Positions 45,783-52,691 of a stretch of 64,000 nucleotides of DNA are shown piece after piece (the stretch's first letter is position 1; each line of letters begins with the position of its first letter). The notes below the pieces were generated by a model, which worked only from the letters and a program-made list of their open reading frames with translations, had not been told where the DNA came from and ran no database searches. The DNA lies in the NCBI RefSeq assembly GCF_002135345.1, contig NZ_NEGI01000003.1:1-64000 (forward strand), in the 5' to 3' direction. Origin of the DNA: Acinetobacter sp. ANC 4648 (GTDB taxonomy: Bacteria > Pseudomonadota > Gammaproteobacteria > Pseudomonadales > Moraxellaceae). The translations under genes were made by a program, and so were the position numbers.

Positions 45783-46448
45783 TTACTTGGTATTTTGTAT
45801 GTATAAATTATCATAAATTTTAAACTTATCAGTCTGAGTTTTTGCTGCCTCGACCATAGTATGAGCCACCTGCTGTGCGGTCACGGGTTTATATTTAAAA
45901 GTGTTCGGTACTAAATACGAAAATTTTTGATAAAGCTTTTGAGTCATATCTTCTAAACCTCGTTTTTCTTGACGTTCGCCCAAGAGTAGCGATGGTCGAA
46001 TAATCGAGGTGCTATATAAATCCAAACTTTGAATATAGTTTTCTAACTCACCCTTGACCTTATTATAAAAAATTTTCGAGGTAGAATTTGCCCCCATCGC
46101 ACTAATCAATAAAAAATGAGTCTGCGTCGTTTCGAACAAATCTGCAAAATGCGCATTAATACCATAATCTATATTGTAAAAATTCTGTTTTGAACCCGCT
46201 TTTTTAATGGTTGTACCTAAGCAACTAAATGCATGACTATATCCACTCACATCTTCATCATTCAATAATAAGAAGTCATCCAAAATAAATTGTTGTACTT
46301 TTGGATGAATGTCAAACGCTTGATCTTCGCGACGTACAATTACAGTTATACGCTCACATTCAGGATTTGAATTTAACTGTTTTACCAGTTCTCGACCAAC
46401 CAATCCAGTCGCTCCAATCACAATTGCACTTTTTATTAATTTAGTCAT
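45783..46448 (-). CDS. NAD(P)-binding atypical short-chain dehydrogenase
   Basis: 221 residues. IGATGLVGRELVKQL (about 12-26) is the Rossmann GxxGxxG motif. AFSCLGTTIKKAGSKQNFYNIDYGIN, FLLISAMGANSTSKIFYNKVKGELE (the S and Y-x3-K-like catalytic residues) and SIIRPSLLLGERQ resemble HTATIP2/TIP30-like NAD(P)H-binding proteins. It is probably cytoplasmic, with an unknown substrate. It is first in a possible three-gene minus-strand unit with rraA and the GST-like gene, and divergent from rpsT. Confidence 0.87.
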   Translation of the reverse strand: MTKLIKSAIVIGATGLVGRELVKQLNSNPECERITVIVRREDQAFDIHPKVQQFILDDFLLLNDEDVSGYSHAFSCLGTTIKKAGSKQNFYNIDYGINAHFADLFETTQTHFLLISAMGANSTSKIFYNKVKGELENYIQSLDLYSTSIIRPSLLLGERQEKRGLEDMTQKLYQKFSYLVPNTFKYKPVTAQQVAHTMVEAAKTQTDKFKIYDNLYIQNTK

Positions 46449-46527
46449 TTTTTAATCATTCCCACTAAGTTTCAAATAATTTAACGTTTTCTTTCAAGTT
46501 TATCTGCATCTAAAATGTTGCCAAAGC

Positions 46528-46544
46528 AAGTCAAGTCTTGACTT
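46528..46544. promoter_or_regulatory. Perfect 17-bp palindrome at the rpsT promoter
   Basis: AAGTCAAG, one T, then CTTGACTT. The right half contains TTGACT (46538-46543), a candidate -35 for rpsT, so a protein bound here would compete with RNA polymerase. It lies between the divergent rpsT and NAD(P)-binding genes. No T run follows, so it is not a terminator. Confidence 0.45.
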
Positions 46545-46663
46545 TGATGCTTTATTTAATCACAATATGGCACTTGTTTACGGGCTGGTGATAATTCTTC
46601 TGATGAAGGTTTTCAGATGCAATTTCAGCCCGCCCAGACCAATCTATTTCAAGGAGTGCACGA

Positions 46664-46930
46664 GTGGCAAACTCTGCTCAAGCTAAAAAACGTGCCCGTC
46701 AAAACGTTAAAGCACGCAAACACAACGCTAGCTTACGTTCTATGGTTCGTACTTATCTTAAACGTACAGTAGCTGCAATTACTGCTGGTGATTATGCTAT
46801 TGCTTCAGAAGCATACAAAATTGCTGTACCAGTAATTGACCGTATGGCTGATAAAGGCATCATCCATAAGAACAAAGCTGCTCGTCATAAGAGCCGTTTA
46901 AATGCACAAATTAAAGCTTTAGCTAACTAA
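46664..46930 (+). CDS. rpsT: 30S ribosomal protein S20
   Basis: 88 residues starting with GTG behind a strong [37 protein letters not shown] is the typical basic N-terminus, and [24 protein letters not shown] the C-terminus. It binds 16S rRNA early in 30S assembly. The unusual start codon is well known for rpsT and is used for autoregulation in E. coli. Monocistronic, with its own terminator. Confidence 0.98.
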   Translation: MANSAQAKKRARQNVKARKHNASLRSMVRTYLKRTVAAITAGDYAIASEAYKIAVPVIDRMADKGIIHKNKAARHKSRLNAQIKALAN

Positions 46931-46941
46931 TTTATGTATGT

Positions 46942-46970
46942 AAAAAAAGCCCTTTTATAGGGCTTTTTTT
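46942..46970 (+). terminator. Terminator of rpsT
   Basis: AAAAAAAGCCC and GGGCTTTTTTT with a 7-base loop, 11 bases after the stop. Confidence 0.9.
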
Positions 46971-46996
46971 GTGCCTATTTATAATCAATACGAAAT

Positions 46997-47025
46997 AAAA
47001 AGAAGCCCTTTATAGGGCTTCTTTT
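46997..47025 (-). terminator. Terminator of the metalloprotease gene
   Basis: AAAAGAAGCCC and GGGCTTCTTTT with a 7-base loop. It begins 24 bases beyond the protease stop codon on the minus strand and shares the GCCC/GGGC core with the rpsT terminator just beside it. Confidence 0.85.
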
Positions 47026-47049
47026 ATGTATTTAATATTTAAAGTCGGA

Positions 47050-50000
47050 CTATTTTGTTAAAAGTCGCGATATCAATGGTAAATTTTTACCATTAGACGC
47101 TGCTAAAATTAAACTTTGATTCTGAGGAATAATACTCCACTTCTGGTTATTACCGCCGCCACAACCATACATTGTAATTTCACCGCGCCCATCTGCGCTT
47201 GGGGTACGTCCGCCAGACAAGTCTAAACAGCTATTTCCTTGGCGCAATTGTTGCGTATCACCATTTACAGCAACCTCCCATACTTGCCCTTGTAAATCAT
47301 TACTACATGATGCAAGCGTTCTTGAACTGGTTAAACATAAATTTGGATACTGTTGACTATGAATTTTACCAACTGCATCATGGATCCACATTGTGGATGG
47401 CTCTCCTGTACAACCATTTTTACCACTCATATAAACATTCAGTTTATCAGTATCAAGCTTTTCTACTTTTAAACAACTATTGCCCATCTTAGGCATCACC
47501 AACATGTTGGCATTAGCCAAAGGAATATCTGCATTTAGCCCAAGTTCATTGACAAAATTATGGAATGCTTCTAATGCTTCCGTATTACCATTACTTAAGT
47601 CCGCATAATACACATTTACCCAACGATTCAAACGATATACTTTAATCTGTTGTTGCGTATAACGAACCATTTCAGACTGAGCATCTGCAGAAAGTTCATC
47701 TTTAAAGTTACGATATGAATCATAAAACAATCTGAAAGTAGGTGATAAACTTACAACATCTTTACCCTTATTTTGTAAGAATGCCTGTTCCATCTGTGGC
47801 ATTTCAACATGACGAAGAGCTGAATAACCATCTTCCTTACCAATGCTTACATAAGGCGACATGATGTCAGTAGCTACAGGAATATTAATACTTGAAAGTT
47901 TAACCGCTTGCTCGTTGGCTTTCTGACAATATAAATCAACAGATTGCGGTTGATCGCTTTGTGCTAAATTAATATGGAATTTATTGGCATTACCATTCAT
48001 ACGTTGCGGTGCTAAGGCGATATTTTGTACACCACTTAAATACTGTACTTTCAACCAACAATTTGCAGCCGTGCCAACATTGGCTTGTGGCAAGTTAAAT
48101 ACATTCCCCCAATTCCCTCGTGCCGCAGGATAGATTAATCCTACTTGGTTAACAGGATCATACCCACCTAAAATAGTATATACAGGCACACTAAACAAAC
48201 GTGGCTTTAAGTAATTTCCATCTGCACTGTTATACCAAACATTACCCGATTTTACCGGAACTTTAGGTTGTGATACTTCCATCGTTCGAGTGGTAGCATT
48301 CCACTTTTTATAACCTGTAGATGAGTCAGCAGACCAATTATAACGATCAAAGGCAGGTTGAATTTTTTGCTGAGCACTATAACCAGTGTAATGCGTATAA
48401 CGTGAAATAGAGCTTGCTGACGAACCGCCAGACATTGCATCCCAACCATATGCGTATTTATCTAAGAAATTAGGTACACCATTGGTACCATCCCCTAAAT
48501 TAGTTGCTCCCCAATTTAGATTTCCACGCATTTTATTTCTAAATGCAATATAACCCCAACCACTGTCTGCATGATGTGCAGCCCAGAACATATTATTTCC
48601 AACAGAACCAGGATAATGCCCTAAACCATAATGATGCCCAATTTCATGACTAAATTCATTACCGACTGAGTCATACAAAGTTAGAATACCATTACCACCA
48701 CTTAAACCATGATTTGATTGACCATTACTATAATTCCCACGAGCATGGTGAATAACAACGCTTTGAGTTAATTGTGGCTGCTCTTGACTCTGCATTGATG
48801 AACTCGTCACCCCCCAATTTGCGAGATTTATCCCAACACTGAAGGTTGATTTTGCGGTATTTTCACGCATGTCACCACTATAAACATCACCTGTAGTTGC
48901 ACTGACTAAATCATAAATTACACCATTTGCTACCATTACCTTTTCAAGCTTCATATCATCATACTTACTTACAATCATATGCGCTGCAGGGATGGTCTGG
49001 AAATAATCAGTCCCTGCTTTTTCAGGCTCAAGTAACATATAATGACCACTTGACTTAGGTGGATCAGTTAACAATCCCAATCGAATACTTTGAACGACAA
49101 GTTCTCCTGGCACTGCAAAATCAATATCTTCAGAACCTAAATCACCACTCTTATTACTTACAGGATCAATAATTCGAATAGATAATCCACTACGAATCTC
49201 ATTCCAGTTTAGTACAGTTGTCCACGCCCGTTTTGAAAATTGAACTCGTGGACGATCATCCGCATTGGACTGATCTGAAAATGAAAGACGAGATGGTTCT
49301 TTCAACTCTACTGTTCTAACAAGTTGATTATTTAAATATATTTCAGCATTTAAAGTTTCAGGATCACCCATTTCAATAGTCGGTGTTACCAAAAGTAATG
49401 CATCTTTTTCAGTGGTTAATCGTGGTAAAAATTGTTGTTCATTATTTTTAGGATTTACAACATGGCTTTGTGCAAATTGCACCATAGCCGAGAAACTACC
49501 ATTTAAGTCATTTCTGATTTGTCGAGTAAATCCAAATTTATCAAAATCAAAAAAACCCAAAATTGAGTTTTCAATGAGATCTTTTTTAGGTTCAGGATAT
49601 TTTGAAATAAATGGTGGCTTTATGGGTGTACTTGGTCCAATTGGTGTCCAAGGGATACTTGTATCTGGTGGTGTTACCGGTGTGCTTGGCCCAATCGGTG
49701 TTGAAGGGATACTTGTATCTGGTGGTGTTACCGGTGTACTCGGACCAATTGGTGTCCAAGGGATACTTGTATCTGGTGGTGTTACCGGTGTACTCGGACC
49801 AATTGGTGTCCAAGGGATACTTGTATCTGGTGGTGTTACCGGTGTGCTTGGCCCAATCGGTGTTGAAGGGATACTTGTATCTGGTATAATACCACCTCCG
49901 ATATTTTCACCACCGCCTCCAGGAGTGCTAGGTGTGCCACCTCCAGTATTTCCACCTCCAGGAGTTTCAGGTGTACCCCCCCCAGTCCCAGGATTTTCTG

Positions 50001-50202
50001 GTCGTCCATCTCCTGGAAGTTCATTAGTTCCATCTCCTGGAACTTGATTCCCCCCCCCACCAGAACCAGTTGAACCACCACCAGAGCCGTTAGTTGAACC
50101 ATTACCCTTATCATCATCCAATCCGTAATAACCTGAACCACCACAGGCCACCAGCATTGCAGATAATGTACATAATGTTAAATACTTAAACCTTAGTTGC
50201 AT
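47050..50202 (-). CDS. Large surface lipoprotein zinc metalloprotease (M66/StcE-like) with lectin-like C-terminus
   Basis: 1050 residues from ATG 50202; an in-frame TTG lies 12 bases earlier. The signal peptide ends LSAMLVAC (Cys20), so it is a lipoprotein. A Gly/Asn/Pro-rich stretch (about 21-103) and a five-copy proline-rich repeat (about 104-192) form a stalk. The catalytic site HEIGHHYGLGHYPG (about 515-530) is the metzincin-type HExxHxxGxxH, and I assign it to M66 (StcE-like) from its surroundings (SGWGYIAFRNKMRGNLNWG, HYTGYSAQ...). From about 907 on, GNSCLKVEKL, NLCLTSS and GNSCLDLSGGR with QKWSIIP suggest a ricin-type beta-trefoil. StcE cleaves mucin-type glycoproteins; that substrate is inference here. 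Confidence 0.85.
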   Translation of the reverse strand: MQLRFKYLTLCTLSAMLVACGGSGYYGLDDDKGNGSTNGSGGGSTGSGGGGNQVPGDGTNELPGDGRPENPGTGGGTPETPGGGNTGGGTPSTPGGGGENIGGGIIPDTSIPSTPIGPSTPVTPPDTSIPWTPIGPSTPVTPPDTSIPWTPIGPSTPVTPPDTSIPSTPIGPSTPVTPPDTSIPWTPIGPSTPIKPPFISKYPEPKKDLIENSILGFFDFDKFGFTRQIRNDLNGSFSAMVQFAQSHVVNPKNNEQQFLPRLTTEKDALLLVTPTIEMGDPETLNAEIYLNNQLVRTVELKEPSRLSFSDQSNADDRPRVQFSKRAWTTVLNWNEIRSGLSIRIIDPVSNKSGDLGSEDIDFAVPGELVVQSIRLGLLTDPPKSSGHYMLLEPEKAGTDYFQTIPAAHMIVSKYDDMKLEKVMVANGVIYDLVSATTGDVYSGDMRENTAKSTFSVGINLANWGVTSSSMQSQEQPQLTQSVVIHHARGNYSNGQSNHGLSGGNGILTLYDSVGNEFSHEIGHHYGLGHYPGSVGNNMFWAAHHADSGWGYIAFRNKMRGNLNWGATNLGDGTNGVPNFLDKYAYGWDAMSGGSSASSISRYTHYTGYSAQQKIQPAFDRYNWSADSSTGYKKWNATTRTMEVSQPKVPVKSGNVWYNSADGNYLKPRLFSVPVYTILGGYDPVNQVGLIYPAARGNWGNVFNLPQANVGTAANCWLKVQYLSGVQNIALAPQRMNGNANKFHINLAQSDQPQSVDLYCQKANEQAVKLSSINIPVATDIMSPYVSIGKEDGYSALRHVEMPQMEQAFLQNKGKDVVSLSPTFRLFYDSYRNFKDELSADAQSEMVRYTQQQIKVYRLNRWVNVYYADLSNGNTEALEAFHNFVNELGLNADIPLANANMLVMPKMGNSCLKVEKLDTDKLNVYMSGKNGCTGEPSTMWIHDAVGKIHSQQYPNLCLTSSRTLASCSNDLQGQVWEVAVNGDTQQLRQGNSCLDLSGGRTPSADGRGEITMYGCGGGNNQKWSIIPQNQSLILAASNGKNLPLISRLLTK
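49625..49890 (-). repeat. Five-copy 54-bp tandem repeat coding for a proline-rich stalk
   Basis: Each unit codes 18 residues, PDTSIP-[S/W]-TPIGPSTPVTP. Two DNA subtypes alternate: one gives Ser (GGTGTTGAAGGG on the plus strand) and one gives Trp (GGTGTCCAAGGG). From the protein N-terminus the order is Ser, Trp, Trp, Ser, Trp, which suggests duplication of a two-unit block. The copies are nearly identical within subtype, so copy number may change by slippage or recombination. It is not a CRISPR: there are no spacers. Confidence 0.9.
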
Positions 50203-50516
50203 CACATTCCCCAATGGAAAAACATAAGTGCTTCTCCTATTATTAAAATTAGGTGATATGGTTAAAATAACCTTTTATATCAATTACTTAAAAATAACAC
50301 ACTCTAAGTGTCTGTCAATTTTTTACTGATTACATGTATAAAAAAAGCCCTAGTGGACTTTTATGATTTTAATCATTGTACTTCGACACATTTAAAGTTT
50401 TTAATTATTTTAAAATTAGGGAGGATTTTGATACACAACTTTTTTAATTCATTATACTTCCTTATTTTAAAATTAGATAAGTCAACTTAGCCCCAACTAA
50501 ATTGACTTATTAAAAT
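50203..50516. other. Gap between the metalloprotease and YidB-like genes
   Basis: About 310 AT-rich bases, with no gene. AAAAATAACACACTC and other A-runs at 50285-50300 are probably part of the protease promoter. A pair of repeated TTTTAAAATTAG blocks at 50408-50418 and 50463-50473 are short and of no clear meaning. Confidence 0.45.
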
Positions 50517-51116
50517 TTATTTTAAAAAACTAGACACTAAATTCATGACTTTTTGAATATCGTTATTTGCTTCTTGCGGATCTGTTGATTCACCCTGTGG
50601 TGTTAATGAATCAATAATTTGTGGTAGTATCGTAGAAATAGCTCCGTATACATCTTGAGTTGGCACTTGAACTTTTTGCGCAACCTGTTCTATCTCTTGG
50701 GCATTAAATAAATTTTGGATTTGTTGCGTAGGAACTTCACTATTACCTTGTGATGGATCCACCCAACTTTGTAGTTGACTCCCCAAACCAGCACTTTGTA
50801 ATTTAGCTAAAGCACCTTGTAAGCCACCATTTTGCTGAATCCAACCAAGTACCAATGGTACAACAGCGATCAATAAAGATTGTGCATTAAAACCGCTGGG
50901 TTGGGTTGTAGATTGTTGCTGGCCACCACCTAAGTTGCCCAATACTGATCCCAGAATACCTCCAAGCCCACCTTGTTGAGTTTGCTGTTGATTACCACCT
51001 AAGCCATTAAGAACAGATCCTAAAATACCACCCAATCCACCACCTTGTGATGATGATTGCTGCCCACCCAGTGCTTGCTTCGCTAAAACTTCAACAATAT
51101 TACTTAAATCCGTCAT
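50517..51116 (-). CDS. YidB family protein (DUF937)
   Basis: 199 residues. The first part has two imperfect repeats, GGLGGILGSVLNGLGGNQQQ and GGLGGILGSVLGNLGGGQQQ (about 26-72), very rich in Gly and Gln. The YidB domain follows: LIAVVPLVLGWIQQNGGLQGALAKLQSAGLGSQLQSWV (about 83-121), then QIQNLFNAQEIEQVAQKV and TPQDVYGAISTILPQIIDSLTPQGE. The family's function is unknown. It is soluble with no signal peptide. Upstream (51117-51225) lies a symmetrical hairpin and the end of the next gene on the same strand. Confidence 0.88.
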   Translation of the reverse strand: MTDLSNIVEVLAKQALGGQQSSSQGGGLGGILGSVLNGLGGNQQQTQQGGLGGILGSVLGNLGGGQQQSTTQPSGFNAQSLLIAVVPLVLGWIQQNGGLQGALAKLQSAGLGSQLQSWVDPSQGNSEVPTQQIQNLFNAQEIEQVAQKVQVPTQDVYGAISTILPQIIDSLTPQGESTDPQEANNDIQKVMNLVSSFLK

Positions 51117-51153
51117 GAGCGTTCCTAATTTTTATACTCATCAACAGAATACT

Positions 51154-51175
51154 TGGCTTTATTTATAAAGCCAAA
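51154..51175. terminator. Terminator-like hairpin after the DUF6231 gene
   Basis: TTGGCTTT and AAAGCCAA with a 6-base loop. It lies 51 bases after the DUF6231 stop on the minus strand and 38 bases before the YidB start. It could weaken readthrough between the two. No long T run follows. Confidence 0.5.
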
Positions 51176-51225
51176 ATGCGAATTGTTAATTTTTGCAAGA
51201 GCTCCTTTGTACCAGCCAAATATAT

Positions 51226-51696
51226 TTACCAACGGAATTTATTCCAGTTTTCAGGATTCGCCCAAAATCTAGAGTTAAACCAATCTGGTACATGTTTATA
51301 CGTCAAAATATTAAATTGCCATAAAGCAAAATCATTATTATGCAAGGTTTTATCAACCAATTGAGTAAAGCCCAATGAACGCAACAACTGCTCATCATTG
51401 CGCTTACACACCACAACAATACGCTTAGCCATCAAATCCCGTAGTTTTACCAATAATTGTGATTTTTGCTGATCAGATACACTCATCAATTCATCTGTAT
51501 CCATCAATACAAAGCCTAAATCATAACGCTGAGTAAAAGGCAGACTTAAAAAGTCAGTTAAGTTAAAATACTGCCATTGAATTGAATGATTAATATTGTA
51601 TTGTGCAAGATTCTGCCCAATACACAATGCAGTTGTAATTGGCTGTTCTATTGATAAATCGTCTAGCATAGAAGTGATGACATTGTGCTCAGCCAT
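51226..51696 (-). CDS. DUF6231 family protein
   Basis: 156 residues, cytoplasmic. It has alternating hydrophobic strands as in a small Rossmann-like fold: ITTALCIGQ, YDLGFVLMDT and KRIVVVCKRN, with a C-terminus rich in Trp and Phe (DWFNSRFWANPENWNKFRW). I know it as the DUF6231 family from other Acinetobacter and Moraxella-type genomes; the function is unknown. It is divergent from the DUF2797 gene, with only 32 bases between starts, so their promoters must overlap or lie inside each other's sequence. Confidence 0.75.
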   Translation of the reverse strand: MAEHNVITSMLDDLSIEQPITTALCIGQNLAQYNINHSIQWQYFNLTDFLSLPFTQRYDLGFVLMDTDELMSVSDQQKSQLLVKLRDLMAKRIVVVCKRNDEQLLRSLGFTQLVDKTLHNNDFALWQFNILTYKHVPDWFNSRFWANPENWNKFRW

Positions 51697-51728
51697 AACT
51701 GCACCTTTATTTGAGTGAGTAATTAAAT

Positions 51729-52598
51729 ATGGAACTACATGGCATTTGCCATAAAATGCATGCAGGTCTTAAAAACCTTAGTGTAACTGATCAACAAACT
51801 CACCAGGCAAATGTTGAATATAAATTTATATTAGATCGCTCAGAAGTTGATCTACCCTTTAATTTAGGTCAAGAGATTGAAATTGAAGCAACAGGCAATA
51901 TTTACTGTATCTCCTGTGGAGCTAAAACAGCAAAATCTTACTCACAAGGCCATTGTTTCAAATGTATGAAAACTAAGGCTTCATGTGATATGTGCATCAT
52001 GAAACCGGAAACCTGTCATTATCACTTAGGGACTTGTCGTGAAGATAGTTTCGCTCACGAAGTTTGCTTTCAACCGCATATTGTTTATTTAGCCAATTCA
52101 AGCGCTTTAAAAGTCGGTATTACGCGCTTAGGGCAAATGCCAACGCGTTGGTTAGATCAAGGTGCAACACAAGCACTCCCAATCATGAAAGTCGGTTCAC
52201 GTCGTCTATCTGGGCAACTTGAAGTAATGTTTGGCACCCAAGTTGCAGATAAAACTGATTGGCGTAAATTACTGAAAGGTGAAGCTGAACCCGTGGATCT
52301 CATTGAAGCTCGCGATCAATTAATTGAAGAATTTGCGCCCAAAATTCAGAGCATTCGAGATGAGTTTAGTCAACATTTAGAGTTTACGGAAACAGTTGAA
52401 TTACTAGAGACGGAATTACCGCGTGAATTCATTTATCCCGTCGATGAATATCCTGAAAAAATTAAATCACACAACTTGGATAAAACCCCGATTATCCGTG
52501 GCAAATTACAAGGTATTAAAGGTCAATATTTAATTTTGGATACAGGTGTCATTAATATTCGAAAATATACCGGCTATGAATTAAAAATTAGAATTTAA
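51729..52598 (+). CDS. DUF2797 family zinc-finger-like protein
   Basis: 289 residues. The N-terminal domain has a cysteine-rich block, IYCISCGAKT...GHCFKCMKTKASCDMCIMKPETCHYHLGTCRE (about 57-110), likely to bind zinc. HIVYLANSSALKVGITRLGQMPTRWLDQGA (about 117-146) resembles the GIY-YIG-type fold start, which is why this domain is grouped there, though its catalytic residues are not obvious. The C-terminal part has a long helical region and a small beta-rich end (RGKLQGIKGQYLILDTGVINIR). The function is unknown; nucleic-acid binding is a reasonable guess. Confidence 0.85.
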   Translation: MELHGICHKMHAGLKNLSVTDQQTHQANVEYKFILDRSEVDLPFNLGQEIEIEATGNIYCISCGAKTAKSYSQGHCFKCMKTKASCDMCIMKPETCHYHLGTCREDSFAHEVCFQPHIVYLANSSALKVGITRLGQMPTRWLDQGATQALPIMKVGSRRLSGQLEVMFGTQVADKTDWRKLLKGEAEPVDLIEARDQLIEEFAPKIQSIRDEFSQHLEFTETVELLETELPREFIYPVDEYPEKIKSHNLDKTPIIRGKLQGIKGQYLILDTGVINIRKYTGYELKIRI

Positions 52599-52623
52599 TC
52601 TCAAATCTATATCCTCTCTAAAA

Positions 52624-52658
52624 ATAGAAGCCCGTCATTTATAAGTACGGGCTTCTAT
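52624..52658. terminator. Bidirectional terminator between DUF2797 and the AAA+ gene
   Basis: ATAGAAGCCCGT and ACGGGCTTCTAT with an 11-base loop. It lies between two convergent genes, 26 bases from one stop and 34 from the other. Confidence 0.85.
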
Positions 52659-52691
52659 GTATCTAAGGCTTTATTTGATTAAATAATGACA

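Noticed and set aside
46942..47025. Two similar hairpins side by side after rpsT, considered as a repeat element
   Set aside because: Each is well explained as the terminator of one of two convergent genes; the shared GCCC/GGGC core is common in such terminators.
49625..49890. Short regularly spaced repeats that could suggest a CRISPR array
   Set aside because: The units are contiguous with no unique spacers, lie inside a coding frame and keep an 18-codon period.
49412..50047. Long plus-strand open frame of 211 codons with a repeated GVLGPIGV motif
   Set aside because: It is the antisense of the proline-rich repeat of the metalloprotease; the repeats keep the frame open by their 54-base period and there is no start signal.
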